DNA of 42,157 nucleotides from Seison nebaliae (Eukaryota; Rotifera; Pararotatoria; Seisonacea; Seisonidae), in the NCBI GenBank assembly GCA_023231475.1, contig JALJEE010002831.1:1-42157 (forward strand), given 5' to 3'. The notes under the pieces are model-generated. The model made no database searches and was not told the origin of the DNA. It saw only the letters and a list, made by a program, of their open reading frames with translations. Numbering within the stretch: position 1 is the stretch's first letter; each line of letters starts with the position of its first letter. Shown here piece by piece: positions 34,722 to 42,157 of the stretch. The position numbers were made by a program, and so were the translations under genes.

Positions 34722-37444
34722 AAAAATGTTTATTTTGGATACTCCAAATGACGAGGCCAAACATTCTTAAATTAATCATCTTTCTTCTCTCCTCTTCACA
34801 TTTGTTTTGTTTATTATCATTTAACAAATACTTCTCATCGCTCACCTACAAAAAATTATATTTTAATATTTTATTTTAATATTTTATTTTATTTTAATAT
34901 TTTATTTTAATATTTTATTCTATTATATATATATATTATAATAACTATCAGTTTACAGTATAGTTATCAATAACTAACAGTATGAAATAAAATTTTTATA
35001 ATTTTTATTCATTCGTAACCTCTTCAATTCTTTAAGGTTCTTAAATAACTTTAACGATAATTCATTAACATAATAAACTCAAGTTCTTTAGTCTTTAAAG
35101 TTCTTTCCGACACCATTTTATTTAGCAACCTATTTAGATGGAGAGAATTTTGGGGAAGTGTATTCGATATTATTCACTGAATAATATTCAGATGGATATA
35201 AGCCGCAATAGCAAATAGCAGCCAATATCATGGTTACAACACTGGGTGTCACACTAATAAGGGAGAAGAATATTCAAAAACTCACCCACCTTCATTTCAA
35301 TAGGTCAATAAAAGTTTCAGTAGGTGAATTTATCGAAATATCTTGACATCCTTAACATATCGGTGGTATTTCTCGAATGCTGATACTGTCAGAAACTTTG
35401 GAAGAAGAGTTCTTCCATTTCTCCATACTTCTAATCGCTCAATAATTCTATTCTATTCCCTCATTCGCAAGCCGATATGGAATGGAGTAAAATAATAATT
35501 AATATTATCCAGGAATGCTATAGATTCTATAGTATAGAAGCAAATGTGAATGAACGCAGTTAACATTTCCTACTCCCTTTCATTCATCTTCTCTATAAAC
35601 ATCTTATCATTCCTTTCATTTGTTTGGATAAAAATTTCGACCTCTGACCTGGGGCCGATGGAGAATAAATAAAAATACAACACGTTGAAAATATATCAAA
35701 GCGAGGGTAAAACAGATATGCCTTCGTTGTGCCAATATTATTATTATGATCCCGTTAGAGATTAGTTTTCTTTGAGATCAAGTTTAATTCAAGTTGTTCC
35801 AAATGATAAAATGATGTAAGGTTGATGAACACAATTTTTCCTAGACGAGATGGTCGATTGTGTGAAGTGATGGTAGATAAATGATATGGAAATGATTGAT
35901 ATAAAAAATAAAAAATTACTTCCTATTTATTCGATTAAATTGACATGATTCAAGTCGTTGATCTTATCACATATGGATATTTTCGGTGGCATTATTTCTT
36001 CTTCTTCCTGTATTCTCTGAAAATAGAAGAGGGAAATGGATCATAAATAAAAATATAATTTATTAGTCATAAATTTCCTATACACAATTATTGACGTAAG
36101 ATGTGTAATAAAGAAGTATACAGATAAATTGAAGTACACAAAATCGGAATTTGATGACCATGAACCAATTTATGTATGGGTAAATAAATGTCCTGTTAGT
36201 GAAGGACGTAATTTAAAAGTGTTGTCATCTCAATGATGAATGTATCCGAAATGAATGTAGAGAGATCGAATCCGCATTCTTCACAATAATTCAGAGAGAA
36301 GAAAAAAGAAGAATTAAAATAATTGGGAGTATTCCCTCTTCGTTTTGATAGTTGGACAGATGAAAAGAACCATCTAGTACTGGAGGAGGAAAAGTAATTT
36401 CTTAAAATTTTCACATAAACTTTATAACATTAAATAACAATCTTACACTATATCATTCGTGTTGATCGAGTATAAAAGTAAAAGATTTCTCTCTGACTCA
36501 TTCATTCTTCCTTTTTTTTATTCCTATGAATTCTCCATTTATTTCCTAAACACCATCAACTATCTATCATGTATATAATCTGAATATGGAACGAAATGTT
36601 GGTTGGGGGAACTATCTCTACCGAACCCCTCACTCAATCTGAGAAGTAGAATCATATTCCTATTCTCAAGGATGAGACCCAATATAGCACTGACGAATTG
36701 TCCTAAGAACCACTAGGTCTATGATGAAATGTCCTTGAAAGTCCAATAATAAATTTAGTTTACTTCTACTGAACATTCATTGGAAGAATTTTTAAGAGAG
36801 TGATGTAAGCTCTAAAATTCCTTGCCATTGTATAGCGAAATATTTATGAGAAAAATTCAAATGGTTGAGTATTGTTGAAAGTTTTAAATCATCTAAAATT
36901 ATTATTTGTCTTTTTACTTCATCGTCGATGGAGGAGCATTTATGGGAGCATTGTATTAAATAGAAACGAACTGGTGCATATGTAGTAGTAGGAGATAATG
37001 GATATGTTCATGTGTTTTATTTTCCTTTTCGTTCTATTAAGGAGATGCAGGAGACTGAACATAAATCTTTTATTAAGCTTCCTATATTTGGTAGAATCTG
37101 TAAAACTTGAAAATTCTTTAAGAACATTAAGATTCTTTTCAGTTGTATATTTGTTTTATTAACGACAAACTTTAATTTATATTCCGCCATTATTCCCTTT
37201 ACGATGTTCAAGTTGATAATTTTCGATTATTCTACCTCTCACACACATTTTTCTATCTGAATTCCATAAAAAATACCAATTGGCAACATGGAGAGAATTA
37301 CGAACAAAATTTATTGAGAAATTTGTTTAATGAAATATTAAAATCTTTTTTTTTGAAATCAGATACCATTCGTGATAAAAAAGAATTGAGGAATTTCCTG
37401 ATCGATATTAATATATCGAGAGTATACGAACGAACTTGAGGAGA
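34722..37444. other. Long spacer with an AT-rich tandem repeat
   Basis: An irregular tandem repeat of a ttttaatatttta unit lies at about 34859-34925, followed by (AT)n. The rest is AT-rich. Small ORFs (for example minus 37211-37017 and 36414-36196) have no recognisable content. It probably contains the promoters of both flanking genes. Confidence 0.45.
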
Positions 37445-38551
37445 ATGACGTTAACACGACCGAATAAACTTCCATTGAAAAATAATTGGAAGAAAGCGAG
37501 ATATGGAGAGAGATCATCGAAGTCCATTCTCAATACACCAGATGTCGCAGCAATGATTGAATCAGAAGCAAGGAAAGACTCACAAGACATTGACAGTTAT
37601 ACGGATGGTAAATCGAAAGAATCGTTGAACGATATGCAGAATATTGTTCCGACGACATTCCACACTCAAACGAACCTCTCAACCGTTGTTGAGACGAATC
37701 GACGGTTTGGAGAGAAGAAAACGACAATTCAGCCGCCTCAATATAACATTGGGAAGGGATTAGATGATGAGAGTAGGGGGAAACGAAATGGAAATTCCTT
37801 GAAGTCAATAACGAAGCAGGGTAGACTAAGGAATGGAATGAAGAAAGCTAGATGGTCGAATGATAAGAACTTTAATGGACAAGACGTGAGTGATAGAGAG
37901 GATGATAAGGATTCGAAGGAGAATGATAAGGAAGTGATGGTGAAAACGGACGAATTCCTTCGAAGAGTTACACAAAAGAGTAATAGGAAAAATAATGGCT
38001 TGAATGAAAATGTTCGAATTGATGGTGTTGTTAGAGAGAATTTACTTCAGGACGACGGTTCTAAAAGTGAAATTTATCATTTGAACGAGGATAATGATAA
38101 TGAATTAAACGGAACAAGTATTAAGAGTCGTTGTGCTTCTGACATGGCGTTCATGTCAGGGAAATCAACTAAAACGATGAGTTTATCTGATAACAAGAAT
38201 GAGAAGAAGGTTGATGATGTTCATGAAGTGAATAAGAATAGTCATTCAATGAATGCCAAATTATCATCATCATTATCATCATCGATGTCATCACCAAGAC
38301 CAATGGCAACGACTTCGTCAGCATTTGATGATAGTTTTGATCACGAACCGAACAACATGGTCAATGGCATGACGAATCATATGGACTTCTCCAGTTTATA
38401 TGATTCCCAATCGAGAAATTATTCAAATACATCAATTAATACAACATCTGATTCATCTCATATTCATACAACTCGTCAACAAATTAATGATTCATTGACT
38501 CTTATGGATGATGAAGATATTAACAACAATAACAACAACAACAACAACAAC

Positions 38552-38589
<38 letters not shown>

Positions 38590-39631
38590 CAACAATAATA
38601 ATAATAATAATATTTGTAATAATGGAGTAATATTAAGTTCCTCTCTACAAAATTTTCGGAATGATAATCTTAAAGTTGAAATAAATGGGAAGGAGATATC
38701 TCATCAATCGGATTTTAACGTTTCTACTTCATCATCATCATCATCGTCATCGTCGATGGTTAGTATAAAAAATCGAGATGATCATATGCAAAAAAATTAC
38801 CGATTAACCAGATCGAATTATTGTGCAAGACCTACACAGTTGGCAATAAATAATCGAAATACGCAACAAGTTTATTTTCATCATGAAAACCGATATAGTT
38901 ATGGTCTAATTGATTCGAATTTTAAGGAGAATATTCCCGAGTCGATGTTGCTGGGAAATAATGTCAACCCATCCGCTCAATATTACGAGTCGAATAATTC
39001 GATGAATCCTCCCCAATATCCTCCAAATACCAATCAACCATTGATCAATCATAATCGACATAATGTCAATCACAGTCAAATCGATAATCATCATCAGGAT
39101 CGTTACATGTCCTCTCAGAATAACACTCATAATATTAATAATTATATGAAAACACTCGCTCCAACCACCACTACAATTAACCGTCAACATCATCACATTT
39201 CTCAACAACCACCACCTCCTTCCCACCACCAACAACATTCCGGCGAGAATTATCGAAATTACGTGAACGACGACGTCATCGAACCTAATACAGATTCACA
39301 AACATTCATCTCTACTCGTTCTAGTACATTAAAGAACGGACTTCACCTTCGTCCCACTAATAATTCCACATATACCGAAATACAACATGCAACTCGCAAA
39401 AAAAATTTGGATGAGGCAAAACAGTTGAAGAAGAGAAAGGCAAATCGTGAAGCTGCACAACGCTGTCGTGAAAAGAAGTTGAATGAGAAGAGAGAACTGG
39501 AACTGAAGTTAGAAAAAGAAAAATTAAACACGAAATATTATCAAGACAAATATCAAGAGGTAGAGAAGAGAAATAATGAATTAAATCTCAGAATCAAAAG
39601 TCACAACGACATATGTCCTATGAAGATCTAA
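37445..39631 (+). CDS. Jun-like bZIP transcription factor
   Basis: A single-exon gene of 728 residues starting at the ATG of MTLTRPNKLPLK. The bZIP lies at the very C-terminus: basic region KKRKANREAAQRCREKK with the N-x-x-A-A-x-x-C-R signature of the Jun branch, then a zipper that aligns with human JUN without gaps from that CR to the His of IKSHND (human KVMNHVN). Only some heptad leucines remain; others are Tyr, Val or Glu, so dimer choice may be altered. Near the start, SILNTPDVAAMI recalls the JUN segment LLTSPDVGLLK that includes a JNK site; this is a weak hint. The middle is low-complexity Asn/Ser/His, with a poly-Asn run at 38522-38612. Vertebrate JUN is also intronless. It could instead be another bZIP subfamily. 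Confidence 0.75.
38522..38612. repeat. AAC/AAT repeat coding poly-Asn
   Basis: A run of mixed AAC and AAT triplets inside the Jun-like gene. The mixture of codons suggests it is older, or kept by selection on the peptide, compared with the pure ATT repeat at 19413-19491. Confidence 0.95.
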
Positions 39632-40522
39632 AGTTTAGATACTAAACATATCAATTCATCACAAACATAAAAGTAAAAATTTAACTCTCTCTCTGTCTCT
39701 CATTCAACCCAAACAATACCTACGAACAATTTTTTTTTAGAGTTCTCTTCCGAAGAATTCTTCATAAAAAACTATCGCGTTATTCCACAATTATTGTCTC
39801 TTTATTCTTTTTTTATTAATTACTCATTCATCAGTTTCTCCATCAAATACGATTTGTCAATGAAAAATTTTATTTAAAAGAAATAATATCTCTTATTCAT
39901 TTCCTAAATTTTCACCGTCATCGTTCATTCATTATCTAACGAACATATAACTCTAGGCCCATACACACAGTTTACTCAACTTCGCTACATCCACATGGAA
40001 TGCTACTTATTCTATGGTGAGTGCTTTTTCTCATGATTCCTAAACGTTCCTTATATCAAATATGATTTTATGATTCATTCATGAATAATCCATCTGATCT
40101 ATCAACACAACTTTCCATACCGCAATGAATAGCCAATGAATAGTTTACTTTTTATTCGGATTTGATCCAAAAAAATTATATAACTACTTTTTTTTAATCT
40201 CAAAATTCCATAAGAATTCCATTTCTATTTCTCTGTCATTGTACATTTTTTTCAAATAACTAAATTTTACAAGAAATTCTTATCGATCTTTTTCTGATAT
40301 TATACAAAAAAAAAACGATTCATTTATCAACGCCCCGCGATTTCAGTTCATTTTAATGATTCTTTCAAATTTTTATTCATTCTTTTCTTAAAAACATCTC
40401 CATTTGGAAATTATGAAAAAAAACATTATAATTTTTTTCTCATCCATGATAAAATAGTTGAACGGTTGGTTTTGGTGATTTCCCACAAACAATTCTTATT
40501 CTTTACACAACATTTGACTATT
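39632..40522. other. Spacer downstream of the Jun-like gene
   Basis: AT-rich, with a ctctctctctgtctctc stretch near 39684. No gene is seen. Confidence 0.5.
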
Positions 40523-40726
40523 TTAATAAAACTTCTTTTCTTCGTAATATTGATGAGCATGCGATGGTTGCCGGACAGTTCTGTAACAGAACTTCTGTTC
40601 TGATTCGGTGACAATTGCTCCTCTTTTTTTCCACCACTTTAGTTTTTTGCATTTTAAAGTAGTTACGCAGGGAGTACCATCATAAAAAAGAATATATTTT
40701 GAAAGTATTTTTTCTCCCCTATCCAA
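40523..40726 (-). pseudogene. Possible FLYWCH-like zinc-finger remnant
   Basis: A 67-codon stretch reads YILFYDGTPCV, then KLKWWKKRGAIVTE and PSHAHQYYE. The order (F/Y-DG, a Trp before basic residues, then H-x-H) resembles a FLYWCH zinc finger of the kind found in MULE transposases and some host proteins, but the expected cysteines are mostly missing. An overlapping ORF in another frame (40614-40426) may continue it. Just beyond, at about 40788-40820, ggggatttgccagttggtgattttgccagtc contains an internal direct repeat. A decayed DNA transposon is possible; the call is weak. Confidence 0.25.
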
Positions 40727-40914
40727 TGGTGCCTATTATGATATGTTTGATTAAATATTAGTGAAGATATTTAGAATCACGATTGTAGGGGATTTGCCAG
40801 TTGGTGATTTTGCCAGTCAATTTTTTTCAACTTTTTTAAAACCTGCTCTTTATCGTCAAAAATGTTTAAAATATGATGTTGAATTTGGCATCTTTAGAAA
40901 GAGCTTGAAATGCT

Positions 40915-42157
40915 CTACAAGATAGTACTATCGAGAGATAGGAAGGACTTTTTAGTGTTGGACAAAGAAACGACTAGTCCATAAAAATCGCAACAGTAAG
41001 TGAAGAATAAGTTGATCTTCAATTCAATCGAAAAATATTTGCAACGATGATGAAACGAATAAAAAGATCTAAGAAACTTACATCTAATTTCATCGGTCGT
41101 CGCTGAACTTTTCTTATTATCAATTGTCATACGCAGAAAAATTACGTTCTTCTCAACTAATTTTTCCATATCCCCATGCATGGAAGGAAGAGAAATGTCT
41201 GTTAAGATTTTCGATTTCTCTTGATTACAAACGATACATCTCTCAGATAACCTGGAACTAATAAATTCAATTCGTTCCTTACATTGTTTCACATCATTAC
41301 AACAAATGAGAATGTCATCAGCATAAGCGGAAACTGATGGGAAACTCTCATTACCAATTTTAAAAGAGAAGTTATTGTTAGCATCGACAATAACTTGACC
41401 AATAATTCTTCCAAAAATCCAAGGAGCGAGAATTGAACCTTGTCGGACTCCTTTGTTAATCTTAAATAACGATTTATGTTTGATGACACCATAAGCATTT
41501 GTGAACATTTCGCTTATGAAACGAAGAGAATACTCATCTATTCCGGAATTACGTAAGACTCTTATACCGTGAGACATCGAAATCGAATCAAACGTTTTGG
41601 ACGCGTCCAAAAAATAAAAAAGAAATTTCCTTTTAGATATACGACATGAAGAAATAAAGAATTTTAGAAGAATCAGTAAAGGTAACGTTCCTGTGCAACT
41701 TTCACGATAAGCGAATTGAAATACCGAGGAATACAATTCTGATGTGTAACGATTTTTTATAACTTGTTCAATAATGTTAATCAGACAATTTGCAATGCAA
41801 ATTGGATTTCATTGATATAATCAACCAATAGGCCCAATGAACGTTCATTCAGATTTGAGATTATACATAAACAGACATCATCTTCCCCATGCGATTTAAA
41901 AACATTCATAGATGACATTGCGATACATACTTTCGAAAGAGTAACCGAAAGAAATGGATGAAGCGAATTTGAAACGTCAATAGGTTAAATCGGGATCGAA
42001 CATAGATGATTCAAAAAAACATTTGAATTTATCAATTTCAATATCCGATGATGTGGTGGTACTTTTCTTCATTAAAGACCAGAATTTCGAAGAGTTGTAT
42101 CTTGAAATAATATCATGATATTTCTGTTGTTCAGCTCTTCTAACTAGATCTCTTACA
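40915..42157 (-). mobile_element. LINE reverse transcriptase, truncated by the window edge
   Basis: The ORF 41736-40915 (273 residues) shows the non-LTR reverse-transcriptase blocks in order: FLDASKTFDSI (first catalytic Asp), INKGVRQGSILAPWIFG, YADDILICC (catalytic pair), then the thumb with CNQEKSKILT and FLRMTIDNKKSS. Upstream on the same strand (42157-41740), further frames read the linker (VRDLVRRAEQQKYHD, SSKFWSLMKK) but with frame changes and stops near 41800-41990, so the copy is not intact. The 5' part lies outside the window. The core motifs are undamaged, so it is younger than the copies at 12937 and 25205. It is the same family as the fragment at 152-556, in opposite orientation. 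Confidence 0.92.

Noticed and set aside
1-42157. CRISPR arrays, bacterial operons, rRNA genes
   Set aside because: No regular spaced repeats, no ribosome binding sites and no rRNA-like sequence are seen; gene structure is eukaryotic throughout.

Overview
This window is nuclear DNA of an animal. It is AT-rich, and most of its introns are only about 35-75 bases long. The animal assignment rests on a myosin light chain kinase, an Ig-type receptor tyrosine kinase, a CRAL-TRIO/GOLD SEC14-like protein, a V-ATPase a subunit, an H-type ferritin, an alpha-tubulin and a Jun-like bZIP factor. I cannot name the phylum. The divergent proteins, low-complexity Asn/Lys/Ser-rich tails and tiny introns suggest a small, fast-evolving invertebrate.

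Layout: 150-560 is a LINE fragment split by a MITE-like insertion. 582-2033 holds an uncharacterised ORF pair and a two-exon gene for a possibly secreted protein. 5552-6898 is an intronless alpha-tubulin. 7449-9374 is an unknown 626-residue protein. 9608-11562 (minus) is a nine-exon SEC14-like gene. 12937-13549 is a LINE endonuclease fragment. 14140-14834 is an unknown five-exon gene. 14994-20573 (minus) is a nine-exon myosin light chain kinase with a huge disordered N-terminal part. 21444-23710 (minus) is a two-exon gene for a disordered protein. 25205-26330 (minus) is a decayed LINE. 26811-31034 (minus) is the V-ATPase a subunit, head to head with ferritin at 31697-32236. 32724-34721 (minus) is a compact one-Ig receptor tyrosine kinase. 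37445-39631 is a Jun-like bZIP gene. 40523-40726 is a possible FLYWCH-like remnant. 40915-42157 (minus) is a LINE reverse transcriptase of the same family as the fragment at 150-560.

The main result concerns splicing. I placed 42 introns by hand, most of them fixed by protein homology and reading phase. In 39 of them the intron begins GTT and not the GTA/GTG of normal animal 5' splice sites, and positions +4 to +6 look unconstrained. The other three are ambiguous, and each could also be GTT. With this rule, split ORFs join in frame into whole genes: coding lengths of the multi-exon models are divisible by three, and the conserved motifs meet at the junctions. This points to a changed 5' splice-site code, probably with a matching change in U1 (or U6) snRNA.

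The protein genes have no obvious pathway in common. They are a metazoan mixture of cytoskeleton, contractility, proton pumping, iron storage, lipid transfer and signalling genes, separated by AT-rich spacers and LINE debris.
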